Source of the DNA: Avena insularis
Taxonomy: Eukaryota > Streptophyta > Magnoliopsida > Poales > Poaceae
NCBI GenBank assembly: GCA_023614405.1
Contig: CM042687.1
Coordinates: forward strand, 68,554,992-68,618,991
Reading direction: 5' to 3'
DNA: 64,000 nt
The translations under genes were made by a program, and so were the position numbers. Under the pieces are notes generated by a model. It saw only the letters and a program-made list of their open reading frames with translations, was not told the DNA's origin and searched no databases. Positions 45,211 through 56,335 of the stretch are shown in pieces. Numbering within the stretch: position 1 is the stretch's first letter; each line of letters opens with the position of its first letter.

Positions 45211-47540
45211 TTGGGCTGGCCCCTTGGGATTATTGGGCCAGAGTGGCCCAATAGGGCAGGGTCAAAAGGTCACCCTGAAGGGTTTTGGCCCACCCAGCCC
45301 ACTCTGCCTCCCTTCTCTCCCTCGACCTTATCCCCTCCTCCTCTGACTCGACTCTGTGGCCGGCGATGCCGCCACCATCGATTCCTGCCATCGTCGGCCG
45401 TTCTGGCTGCCGCCGTGGTGCGAGTTGGGGTTGTCGATGACACTCGTTCGTTCTATCCACTTGGATTTGACTCCGGGGCTTCCCCGTGGCCAGTTCCACC
45501 CCATTCCTGAACCCTAGGGTTCGGAAAAGATGTCGTCGCCGCCGCGATCCCGCCTACGGTGGTGTGCTGGTCTCGTCTTGCCATGCCGCCGTGGTAGGTG
45601 CAGGTTGCACGCCTCCTGGTGCTCCTGTGCCATGTTGTCGACCCTCTGCTTCCTCTTTGATTCATCAGCGAGGACCTCGGTAAGTTGTCTCTGTGGTGTT
45701 TGTCCATGCTACTGCTATGATTCTCTCTGTGTATCTAGTGGCTTTCATGCCGAGTGACTATGTGTTGGTTGAGTTCATCTCTGGATTAGGGTTCTTGCTG
45801 TGATTAGGGTTCATAACCCCCTGTTGATCATATCTATGATGCTTTAGATCTAGTATTGTTCATATGTGATCATGAGAAATGATTGTCTGCTGTGGTTAAT
45901 GGTTGATAGTGGCTTTGATGATACTAGTTCCCTGTCAGATTAATTCTAGTGGTAATCCACCATGATTCATGCTAGTGTTTCAATGAAATCCTTTATTGGA
46001 TTATGTTGTTCGTCTAAGAAGTTTCTCTCTTGTCGAATATACTTGTACTAATAAAGAGATTTCTCTCAGTAGTTGCTTACTGCAATTATAATGTGGGCTT
46101 GTTTGAGATTATACACTCTGAATCAAATCATTACATGTAATTATTTTCTGTGGATGTATAGATTCATTTAAATGTTGATTCCTGGCACTTGGCTTCAGGA
46201 AAATGATATGTAGTGGTTGTCCCTTTTTATCTGTGGAAGCTAAGTAAAAAATGGTTTTAGCTCATTAAGATCTTGTCCTTGTGATACCATTGTATTCTGG
46301 CACACAAGTGATTGGGTTTTTATTTCTGGGCTTAACTTGATTATGCTTGGGATTAAAACTGATAAGATGATATGGAAGCTTTTATTAACTTTCCTGCCTA
46401 TGATGTTGGTCTAAGGCTCTAGGATGTAATTCCTAGTTAGTTGGGCAATAGTTTGTTTGAAACTTATAGGTTTAGAGGTGCTACTCTCTCTGAGAGATGT
46501 GCCCTGATCTGTTAAGATCAAATGAAAATGATCTAAGTTGTAAAAAATAACACTGAACTCAGTGATGCTGGTCTGAGGGTTTAGTGTTTGTGGTTGAGCT
46601 TGATTTCTTATCCTTATACTTGAAATCTCTAGGATAGATGCACTCCTCTTGGGTGATTATTGAGAGATTATCTCATAAAAAACACATGCTTTTATTTAGA
46701 TATATGATGAAATCATGTGATAGTTTTATGAGGCTCACCACAGATTCTGATGTGGATGTAATAGATTGATGATGATCTTGATCTTGATCTTGATCTGGAT
46801 CTTGATCTGCTTTTGCTGTGCTCCTGAGCTTGCCTGCTCCTCCTAGCTCCTGGGCTTGGCCTTGCTGTACACCAGATCCATCCCCTTCCTTATGTCACCA
46901 TTCTGGTGATGTTTGGGTTGATCTGGGTGGTTGGTTTTGGCTGCTGTTCTTGGTTTGCTTGCTATTCACCCTGGCTTGTACTATGGTGTGGTGTAGTGGA
47001 GTGATGCACTGAGGTGCTTCTCCACGGCTGTGTTGTGGTTTTGTGATGCTGGCTGTGCTTGTGAGGTCGATAGCACACCATCTGCATGCTTATGTGTGTG
47101 CAACTTGCGTGCCTGCTATGCACATGTGGATAGGTTCAGAAAGTTTGAACTTACTATTACCAATCTACTTTACCCTGGCTGGTGAATTGGTCCCTTTTGG
47201 CTGTTATTTGCATTTTGGCTTGAATTGATGAAAGATGAAATCTTTCAGATTGGTGAAACTTTCCCCTTTTACCACATTTCTCAATGATGAGATTGTCAAG
47301 TGCACCTCACTGACATATCTGAGAGAAATATACTAACACTAATCCTATTTTGTTTTCTATTTAATCTTTGTTTTGCAGGTACAAAGATAAAGATGAAGAT
47401 TTAGTGTAGTTTTAGATATAGGGTAGTTAGTAGATATATAAATGTAATTTTATTAATCTTTCGTAATTTTTCTTTTATAATTCTTGTAATCTTTATTTGG
47501 TTCATTTGTAATAAAGATTATATATTTATTAATAAAGAAT
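45211..47540 (+). other. Spliced-gene-like structure antisense inside the LTR
   Basis: On the plus strand a GC-rich leader with overlapping frames (45211-45683) ends at a strong donor, CTCG|GTAAGTT (intron start 45680). About 1.7 kb of T-rich intron-like sequence follows to a strong acceptor, TTTGTTTTGCAG|GT (intron end 47378). Splicing would join the frame starting MASSTPFLNPRVRKRC (45486) to YKDKDEDLV-stop. AATAAAG signals lie near 47509 and 47532. It is opposite to the element's own direction. It may be a captured gene end, an antisense LTR transcript, or chance. Confidence 0.3.
46771..46810. repeat. (CTTGAT)n hexanucleotide run
   Basis: About six copies of GATCTT/CTTGAT with one GATCTG variant. 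Confidence 0.85.
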
Positions 47541-47976
47541 ATTCTTTTTCTTTATTCTTTTTGTAAATTGTGAAGTTTGGGATAACTTCAGTAAGTTCAT
47601 TCTTTGTAACTTGTTTATGTATATAAAATGAATTTCATATACCATATTGTTTTTAGATAAGATTTAAATTATAATACTTTTCTCTTAATTATTTAAGATT
47701 CAAATCTTATATCAAAATTAGTTAAATTATAAAACACTTAAGTTTTACAAATCCAAACTCATTTGAAAACACACATAATTCCTTTAAGATCATATCAAAG
47801 TTTATAGCAATCCTCCTTTAAGACTAAACCTACTCTCAAAGTAAGAAAGAAACATTGATCACTCAAGGTTTTTATTTGGCAAAAATTTTACTCACATTTT
47901 CTCAAATGAATGCATGCAACAATTCATATTCCTAAATCTACCCTTCGTTAGGTCCTATATGCTGGGATGTTACAGA

Positions 47977-47988
47977 CTTCCCCCCTTA
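47977..47988 (-). other. Polypurine tract of the second gypsy
   Basis: Minus strand AAGGGGGGAAG immediately before the 3' LTR start TGTAACATCCC. Confidence 0.75.
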
Positions 47989-47989
47989 A

Positions 47990-49085
47990 ATTAAACTTCG
48001 TCTCGAAGTTTCTGGAGATGTACCTGAATATTTCTGGATAAGATTTTCTTAAATCCTCTTCCTTCTCCTATGTGGCTTCTCTCTTAGGGTGATGTTCCCA
48101 TTGTACCTTGCAATATTTGATTGCTCTGTTCCTCAATCTTTTCCAGTTTTCTTCCAGAATCTTGCAGGGCTTTTTAATATAAGTCAGGTCTGCTTGTAGT
48201 TCTATCTCTTGATGTGTTATTGCATCATCTGGAACTTTCAAACATTTGCGAAGTTGTGACACATGGAAAACATTATGCACTAGAGACAGTATCAATGGTA
48301 ACTCTAAAGCATAAGCTATAGTTCTGTTTTGACTCAGTATCTTGAATCGTCCAATATATCTTGGACTCAATTTCCCTTTAACTCCGAACCTTTTTACTCC
48401 TTTCATTGGACTTACTTTCAAATAGACCATATCTCCTACTTCTGGATGCCATGATTTTCGGCTTTGATCCGCATAACTTTTCTGCCTACTCTGGGCTATT
48501 TTCAGTCTATCCCTGATCTTGTCAATGATGTCTTGTCTCTCCTTGATATAATCTGGTGCAAATTCCTTGCTGCTTCCAGGTTCATACCAGCATATTGGTG
48601 ATCTACACTTTCTTCCATACAGAATCTCATATGGGCTGCCTTCAGACTACTCTGATAGCTATTGTTATATGAAAATTCTGCCAATGGTAGGTGATCTTCC
48701 CATGTTCCTCCAAAATCTAGTGCACAAGCTCTCAACATGTCTTCTAGTATTTGATTTGTTCTTTCAGTTTGACCTCCCGTCTCAGGATGATATGCCGTGC
48801 TGAAATCTAATTTTGAACCAAGTGCTTCATGCAATTGTTTCCAAAATGCTGAAGTAAACACTGATCCCCTATCAGTTATGATCTTTTTGGGTACTCCATG
48901 CTTACTTACTATCTCTTTGACATATACTTTCTCGGCATTATCCTTTTGATTTACTAAAATAAAATGTGCACTCTTAGTAAGTCCGTCCACAGTTACCCAT
49001 ATCATATCCTTCCTTTTTGGTGTCATAGGTAACCCTGTGATGAAATCCATACCTATTTCCTCTCATTTCCATTCAGGAATTTCTA
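47990..49085 (-). pseudogene. Integrase core and chromodomain of the second gypsy
   Basis: Starts in the linker [23 protein letters not shown] (Trp to stop). The core is open from 49050: MDFITG with [14 protein letters not shown] with [16 protein letters not shown] with E, then [15 protein letters not shown] before a frameshift. A second frame (48430-48068) gives FGVKGKLSPRYIGRFKIL, NVFHVSQLRKC and a chromodomain (DLTYIKKPCKILEE, IKYCKVQWEHH), in which Trp of EATWE is a stop; EKEEDLRKSYPEIF follows. Same clade as the first gypsy but clearly diverged, so not a duplicate of it. Confidence 0.88.
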
Positions 49086-49095
49086 AGGAATAAAA

Positions 49096-50349
49096 CAATT
49101 AAAATAAAGAAATAACAAGATTGTATTAAAGCGAGTTGGAATGCAATAGGGATAAAACATTCTCGGGGATGTAGGATACTCCTCTAGCATGGTATTATCA
49201 TTATTAATAATTTAAGATAACATACTTCTTGTGTCATGAAATGTGTGGACAGAGCTCCATAATAAGATATTCACTACAAGGCTCGTAGGAAGCCACTTTG
49301 TTAGGCCAAAAGTGAGGACTTCTAAATAACCACTTCGATGCCTGAGAGCAGTCACCCATACAGACCACCGCAATTAACGGTTTCCCCATGGATATCATAA
49401 TTAGCTTAGGGAGTCCCCCTTTATTCCCCCTTCGACCACGTAGTTCACGAGCTGGCGTCAATCTGTCATGGGGCCATTCCGGGTACGATCCCAAAGCATG
49501 TCCAAAGGGTTTCTCCATCCCTTTAGTCCCGGGGGCAAATGGTATGTGATCGGCTTTCACATACCATCTAAAGGGAGAGATTAAACACAAATCATAAATC
49601 AATCATAGACCGGCAAGTCATATGGACACAAGAATAGATCATCTTTATTGAAAATTTATAATAGTGCTAGGGTTCCTCCATATCCCCAAGAATAAAGTAA
49701 TTACTCACACATGGAATCAATCAACAACATCATCATAATAAAATGGATGTATGAAAGTACTAAAATAGATCTAGTGCAAACCATAATTGGATTGAAATTA
49801 CAACAAGATCTAATGGATGAAGGATGGGGGTAATGGTGGTGATGTAGATGCAGCAGTTGATGATGAAGGGGATGATGTGTTGTCCTCCAATGATCTGTGG
49901 ATCAACGGGGATTTCTCCCCAGCCAAGTACCTCCTTCAGATCCCTTCAGATGTGGTTTTTCATGGTTTCTAGTGGCTGTGAATGTCGCATCCTCCTGCCG
50001 TCTTCACCAGGAAAAAGTATTTGATGAGGCGGTCCCGATGGCACCTGGTATGGGCAGACGGTACGGGCAGGCCTCGCCCGTACCATAGGTCATTATTGCC
50101 ACTGGTTGCCTCTCCTCGATTGGTATTTTCCCAGGAGCGAAGGTAAATCCATAAAATAACTTTTATCACTTAAAATGGCATATTATAGTATAATGTGATA
50201 TCTCTAATTGATATGTTCCTAATAGACTGAATGATTTGGGAACCTGTTGAAATTAATACAAAAAGGTTGTGAATGCCATGAAATACAAAGATCCCTACTC
50301 TATTTATGCAAAATCAAAAGGTAAATATGCTTCAATTTTGGACTCATCA
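49096..50349 (-). repeat. LTR-like segment of another minus-strand retroelement
   Basis: Its upper end is defined by the purine tract CTTGGGGGAGT (50350-50360, minus) followed by TGATGAGTCC. The arrangement ACGAGCAAG...GGGGGAGTTGATG is familiar from the 3' ends of Athila/Tat-type Triticeae gypsy elements (from memory). The lower end near 49096 abuts the broken integrase; I cannot fix the exact border. A GTACGGGC...GCCCGTAC hairpin lies at 50062-50085. Confidence 0.45.
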
Positions 50350-51179
50350 ACTCCCCCAAGGTAGGCTCTTGCTCGTCCTCGAGCAATATGGTGGCTTATG
50401 GACAAGATCATCATGTTCATGAGACACGATTTGTTACAATAAATGAGGCAAAAAATTGAAATAGGAATACAACGTCAGATGTAAAGAAGCACCGGGGGTA
50501 TTATCATTCCCTTACACATTATATGACTTAGAGGCTTCCAAATCTTCTCTAGTATTAATGAAATTATAAGAAGATCCTAGTAATTTAACATATCATATAA
50601 TCATTGATTTTAGAAATATTGAGCACTTGGTTTAGTAATAAAGATTCATGATCATTTTTATTTTCTTATACTCTTGATTCTTTTGATAGCTGCTCGCTCT
50701 TTTTGCTTCTTTTGAATTTTGTCTATCTATGCATATATATTTTATTTTTTCTTATTTTTCTCTTTCTCTCTTTTTTCTTACTAGCACACTTGCCCGTTCA
50801 GGATACACATAAAGTTCTAGTTGGTACAACACAATATACAAACACACATAATTTTTTTGATCGTAGACACAATGTGCTCCAAATTCAGAAAATTAATGTG
50901 CTTGAACGAAGACCAGAAGCAATCTAAGATAACAACTCTTATAAATTCTATTTAACGCAAATATTTTGTAGACAACTCATGCTAGAACACAAACTAAGAA
51001 ATAATAAATAAATTCTCCCAAAAAAATACATCAGCCCAACGGAAATAGAAACTGGAATCAGGTCAGCACTTTGCCTTGTGCATGCATGATCAGTTTATTG
51101 CATCCTTGTGTTACAAAGTGGTGAAGCTCCTTATATTTCTACAAAGAAACTAAGCATTACAATGGGTGGTATGGCCTGT

Positions 51180-53515
51180 TCACTTTCCTTGAACTCTTAT
51201 TTTCAACTCGGCAACGCAAATCGTTTTCTCCTCGTCCGTCATCCCGACCATGGAGTAGTCTCCAACGCCCAGAGTCAGTGCCCTGCATGAAGTACTTGCC
51301 TTGGATCTCCTTCCCGTTCCTGAAAACAATAACAATTTTTTATCCCAAGTGAAGAAATTAAACAACTAGAAATAGCTTGATTTCAGCACATGGAACAGAG
51401 CAGGAGACATACTTCTGTTTGTTCTATTTGGACTGGGCGTTCAGCAGCCGCAGATGCTGGGCGAGAGGCATCTGGTGGTGGAGTGCAGGATGAAGGTAGG
51501 ATACGGGGTGGATCTCACCTTGATACAGTCCAGGAACAACAGCAGTTGCCAACAAGCACCACACAAATAATCTCTGAACAAGCAGGAAAGAACAAGAGTA
51601 ACATGTAGCGGACATGTTCATCTACATTGCTTAATTTGAAAACATCCCGATATATCAATAATAACAACTCAGTCAAATAGCGGAATCTTGACTGAATAAA
51701 AACATGAGAAGATAAATATGCAGGAACCGTATATTAAATATATATGCTACCTCGGAAAAGTAATCGGGTCCTAGAGAGGAGAAGATATTTCACTGGTGCC
51801 ACCAAGGGTGAGGATAACCTCTAAAGTTGGGGAAAAGATCATTGTCGACTTCAGAGGGATGCGGTCCATTGGTGTCCCATCTTGATAATATATACCTGAT
51901 GCAATTTGACCACGTCCTAAATCACATGGCAGCACACACAGAAATCTAAGCACACCGTACCTTCAGCTTAACAAAAATTAAGAGCATCTTATTAGTAAGT
52001 AAACTGTATAAACTCTCTAGCCGGGGCTAGAACAAGTTTGACAAAGAAGACTTCTCTAACCTGGTATGGCGATGATGTGCAAGGAAAGGTCATTATTGAT
52101 TTCTAGCTTGAGGTTGCCGGTCATTAGTGCCAGAATTGAGCTTTGAGGAGTGGATCAACCAAAACTCAGGGTACACCACACCTCGGCGACGCGCAAGATG
52201 CACACATTCGGACACCATTGACATGCAATGTCTTACCATGTAGTTGCAAATCTATCGTGCAGATTAGAAGTCCCATAAGGGGAAAATATTAGATAGATTC
52301 CTCAAAAAAAGATAGTTCAGATAGGTTAAGGCCTTGAACATAAGAAGAATAATCACACTGAGTATCAGATATAGAATTAATACCTTAGACCAGACCCACA
52401 TAATTATGATCGGTTTAGACAGAAATTGTCCCTGTTCAAAAAAAACAAAGACATAAATTATGATGAACAAAGATCAGATCCAGCCACTGTATGACTGGCG
52501 GCTGCACGCTCAAAAACAGCTGCTAATTGCTCTACTTTTCCACCAGATTCAGCATAACCGCGACCAAAGTGGTGGATTTATTGATGCAGATCGTCGCCTT
52601 CCTACATATCCATGTGCTATTGAAAAAAATCGTGGGAAAATCAGCGAACCAGCACGTTAGTCAAACGCCCGGTGTAGTGGGGATCCAAGGAGGGGCTCCG
52701 GCGGTGCGGTGAATCCGGAGAGGCACACTGCTAGATCAGAGGACAAGAAGGGTGGTGTTGGCCGTTCAGGGCAGGTCTGGGCGGCGGCGATGTTGATGGA
52801 GGAAGGGTAGGGAGAAGTGGGGCGTCGATGGTGTTGGCCGTTCAGGCCAGGCCTGGGCGGCGGCGATGATGATGGAATAGAAACCCTCTTAATCTCTCCC
52901 AATCCATTGCTTAGAAGAACCTGCAAGGCTGCATCAGAGAAGAAGGGGCAACGACGCACGCGGCCGCCATGACGCTCGAACAGCAGAACTGAACCTCGAG
53001 CTGTTCCACATTGGACGATACCAGCAGCAAGGGAAGTACCATATCGCGACACCACAACTCGGATCTAAGGTCATGTCCTCTCCCTGACGTTTTCGTCCTG
53101 GCCGCCACGGCCTTGGGTGAGTTGGGGGCGACCGGTGGCTGGTCATCGACAGCGGGCAGGAAGTCCTGGAAGGATAAGGCGAATGGATTCAGTGGCGCTG
53201 GAGGAGGTGGCGCTCGAGGGAGGTGTCATCGGTGCTAGGGTGGCGCGCCCCTCGGTGGCGCACATGGGGATTCCGGGTGGGGTTAGGGAGGCGGCGTTGT
53301 GGAAAATCTAGGCGGAGGAGAGGCAGCGGCGCGCGCGCTAGAAAAAGAGCGGAGGAATAGGACTGGGGGCATCGAAAGTGGCGGTGGAGAGCACGAGCGG
53401 TGGAGAGCTTATTAGGGGTGAGGAGGCTGTCGGTGCAAGGTGAAGAAAAGGAAAAGAAAACTTTTCGGTGGAAACCGTGTGTAATATGCGATTTGGTAGG
53501 GGCAAAACAGTTCAA
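51180..53515 (-). other. Gene-like GC-rich stretch, possible captured gene fragment
   Basis: On the minus strand a CT-rich leader (53500-53300) is followed by a GC-rich frame (53055-52657, starting MVSRYGTSLAAGIVQCG). This contains a roughly 70-bp tandem duplication (52763 and 52832, GTGTTGGCCGTTCAGG). Lower-GC sequence then alternates with short open frames: 51953-51771 (LGRGQIASGIYYQDGTPMDR) and 51365-51180. The latter begins just after an acceptor-like TTTTCAG and contains LGVGDYSMVGMTDEEKTICV. No protein family is recognised. Exon/intron-like alternation suggests transduction of a host gene; an LTR leader is the alternative. Confidence 0.3.
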
Positions 53516-53973
53516 TTAAAAAGGCTTGTTGACATAGAATTACAACTATTTGATCATGCTCACTACGAGTTGATGGCCATTAAAAAAACTTTTAATTATA
53601 ATATGCTACCAGAATTCTTCTCATAGCCTAATACTATTGTTAGTGTGAAAGTCCCTAAAATCATGACAGTTGTACAAGTATCATACCACTCAACCTAGTT
53701 CAATCATCGAATATAATAATCATGAATCATAACATACTTCAAATATCATAAAGTCTCGCAACCCAATAGATATAAATCGTCTCTTGAACAAGGGAACTCG
53801 AAGTTGATGCAACTAATGCAAATTCTGGAATTTAAAGTCTAAATGCATGCGGAAAAATAAACGTGCTAAAACTGTAAGATAGATTACAAGACTCTCACAG
53901 ATCCCCCAAGCTCGGAATCAAACATGGTGGATCAAATAATTTCTTGCATTTATTCCATACAGTGGCACGCCCT

Positions 53974-54560
53974 TTAGTCTGTAGAGGGGTAACCCCTTGA
54001 TGCACGAAGGTTTGCTTGAAGCGTCTTGTTCGATGCTTCTAGGATCAAGATTCGGATCCGATGTTGCTCGCTAACTTTCTCCAACTGCTCCACAAGAGCT
54101 TTATACATCTCTATTGTTTGCTTCTGAGTGTTGATGGATTGAAGGCTGATGTTGAGGTTTGCTTCGAGACCTTTCATTATCTTCAGATCCATCTGGTCCA
54201 GATAATGACGCAACCATTCAATGTGTTTAGAAGATCCTAGAGATTTTACCTCAACCTTCTTGATATGGCAGTCGAGGGAATCCAAGGATGCTTGGATCTT
54301 CTACCCCTGTTCTTTTGCCTTCTTCAAATAGAGTTCTCCATATTCTTCTAAATCAAGTTGGAATTCTTTGGAGTCTCCTTCTTTACCAACACTGAGGCTG
54401 AACACCTTATGTCCATCTTGTATTGCTTCTATAAGCTTGAATTCGTCCTCGACTTCCAACTCCTTTGATTCAACAACCTTGACTTCCTCCGTGATTCTTG
54501 AAGATGATCCATGGGGATCTTCTCTCCCTTGATAGAAACTCCATGGGCCGTGTAGGACAT
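53974..54560 (-). pseudogene. Coiled-coil ORF of the Athila/Tat-like element
   Basis: Begins MSYTAHGVSIKGEKIPMDH near 54560. A frameshift follows, then VVESKELEVEDEFKLIEAIQ, VFSLSVGKEGDSKEFQLDLE, a stop, and an open 103-codon stretch from 54285 (KHIEWLRHYLDQMDLKIMKG; MYKALVEQLEKVSEQHRIRI) ending RASRGYPSTD. It is mostly charged helix with heptad-like spacing. Function unknown. Confidence 0.5.
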
Positions 54561-54677
54561 TGTTCTAAGGTTCTTGGAAGGAAAAGGCGATGCGGAGGAG
54601 ACCTGCCTTGATAATAGAAAGAAAGAGGCCTTCTAAGGAGTCTTATAAGAGGTTAGAGTAAGGAAAAAATATGGACC

Positions 54678-54692
54678 GGAAGAAAAATGGTC
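54678..54692. repeat. Target-site duplication of the LINE, left copy
   Basis: GGAAGAAAAATGGTC, matching GGAAGAAAATACGGTC at 61934-61949 with two small differences. LINE duplications of this length are usual. Confidence 0.6.
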
Positions 54693-54921
54693 GGCCAAAA
54701 AAAGAATCCCAACAAATATGGAAAGAGATAAACAAAAAGGGAGAAAAGACGACAGCGAAGAGATTGATCTCTAGCGAACACCCTCCTAAAAATTAGGATC
54801 GGCGACTCCATGGAGATCTAGGCCCCTTGAGCCTTCCTCCTCGCCAGCGGCCACCTTGTCTACTAGAGCAATCCTCCTCCTTCCCATACACCATACTTTT
54901 CTAGCCTCCATTCCCCCCACC

Positions 54922-55924
54922 ATGCCTTCTTCTCTGATCTTTGATCGCACCTCCTACAGATGGAGGGCTTTGTACTCTATGGATTTGGAGCACCGTCAAG
55001 ATCCCATGTCTTCGGACTTCATTTTGGTAAATCCTAAGCTAAGGAAGATTCAACTAGTAGGTGCCAATGGTGTGGTGATCGACAACAAAACTCTCAAGGT
55101 ACGGAATTCATTTCTTATGGATTTGATATCAGTTTTCCATGTCATCATCCATTGGTTAGAGTTAAACTAGTTTTACGTAAGGGTGTTCTTTTGGATTATG
55201 GTGTTCCCTTGGATTTTTCAATGGTTAAGAAATCTGGTAATTTCATTGATGAAAATCCAATTGATCCCTCGAATATGGTTGTGCATGCTGCAAATACCTT
55301 GGTCTTGATTTCTCTCGGGGGTTAAAAATAGCCAAAGAAGTACGCACACTTTTCCAATCTTATGTGCACCCATTTATTGGTTCGGACCACTTTACTATGG
55401 TTGTGTCTTTCGATCATGCTGCATTTAAACTCGATGAAGATTCTGTAGGTTTAGCTTTGGTGGCAGTTGTTGGTGGTTTTTGTGGTGAATTACATGTGTC
55501 TGTGATCCGAGATAGGGTTTTCTATTTCACTGTATCCTCAAAGAAAGTGGGGGTTTTTGTCAGAGATTTAACATCTTATGAGTGCTTCCATTTCAAATGT
55601 TATTTTCATATTTGGAGCTTTGGTGGCCCGAATTGGATGAGAGAATTCTATCTGTGGAAAAAGGAAGTTAGAGAAGAATGGACTACAGTTGGTAGTATTT
55701 ATCAAAGAAACATTTTTCAGAAGCAAAAGGTGACTAGGGCCAGTGATGTAAAGAGTACCCGGAAGCCAAAAGTTAGCACTACCATTGCTCCCATCTTGGA
55801 CAATACAGTGCATGGAAATCTTAGTGTCCAAGTTGGAGGGTTTATGTTAAATAAAAGTAATGGAACTATAGTTGCTTCACCAATTGATGCAGGGACTTCT
55901 ATATTGCAACAGACAACTCCATAG
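54922..55924 (+). pseudogene. LINE ORF1, N-terminal part
   Basis: ORF1 is the RNA-binding chaperone of L1-type LINEs. It starts MPSSLIFDRTSYRW (54922). The frame breaks near 55110-55170 and resumes out of phase to 55330. From 55364 it is open again: SDHFTMVVSFDHAAFKLDED, FCGELHVSVIRDRVFYF and GGPNWMREFYLWKKEVREEW, ending at TAG 55922. FCGELHVSV and REEWTTVG are shared, from memory, with other grass LINE ORF1 proteins. Confidence 0.65.
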
Positions 55925-56107
55925 ATCGCAACAACCCCTCTTTCAAATCCTATCAGTTCCAGGGATAGTGGTACTAATGCTGACAAGAATGTGCTGATAG
56001 ATGATGGTTTTGAGAGCATGATCGATGCCATGGTATAGAAAGTTTGGAAGTGTACACCTTGCCTCAGTTTTTAACATGCTACACATACATGTACAGATGA
56101 AATATGT

Positions 56108-56149
56108 TGCATGGCATGTTTTAGAAAAGGTCACGTTAAAAAAGGATGC
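56108..56149 (+). pseudogene. LINE ORF1 CCHC zinc knuckle
   Basis: The knuckle C-M-A-C-F-R-K-G-H-V-K-K-G-C has intact CX2CX4HX4C spacing, inside a frame open to 56296. It binds the element RNA. Sequence between 55925 and 56107 is frameshifted ORF1. Confidence 0.8.
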
Positions 56150-56335
56150 CCAGGTAACTCAGGGGTATCGTCGTATTTTCATTGGGTTGCCAAGCAGTCA
56201 AATAAAGTCAAGGTGGACTCTGTTTCTGTCTCTGACAAAACAGTTTTATCTTCAGACTGTTCGGTTTCTCCTCGAAAAACAACTTCTCCTCTCTAGAGTT
56301 CTCCTCCTCCTGCTCCGCGTCTGCAAACCCTAGCA

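Larger units (their letters stand above)
43246..47974 (-). repeat. 4.7-kb 3' LTR of the second gypsy
   Basis: Minus-strand ends are TGTAACATCCCAGC and GGTCACCGCA (TG...CA). The left border follows from host R-unit sequence stopping at 43245; the right border from the polypurine tract at 47977-47988. It is unusually long and AT-rich at both ends, with a GC-rich block at 45200-45680 and a CTTGAT hexamer run at 46771-46810. Confidence 0.75.
43246..49095 (-). mobile_element. Second Tekay-like gypsy, 3' part only
   Basis: A 4.7-kb LTR (43246-47974), a polypurine tract and the integrase/chromodomain end of pol are present. Everything upstream in the element (gag, protease, RT, RNase H, 5' LTR) is missing because homology stops near 49.09 kb, where a different repeat begins. 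No right-hand target duplication can be read in this window. Confidence 0.82.
50350..54692 (-). mobile_element. Internal region of the Athila/Tat-like element, left of the LINE
   Basis: Bounded by the polypurine tract at 50350-50360 and the LINE target site at 54678-54692. It contains no recognisable pol domain, only a gene-like GC-rich stretch (51180-53515) and a coiled-coil ORF (53974-54560). It is probably a non-autonomous or rearranged element. Stretches 50400-51100 and 53540-53970 are AT-rich with nothing recognisable. Confidence 0.4.

Noticed and set aside
45486..45757. Cys/Arg-rich short secreted peptide genes in the LTR GC block
   Set aside because: Overlapping frames of the same GC-rich stretch; no signal peptide followed by a conserved cysteine pattern that I can support.
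49234..49602. 122-codon minus-strand frame in the LTR-like segment
   Set aside because: No known domain and no sign of conservation; probably chance within an LTR.
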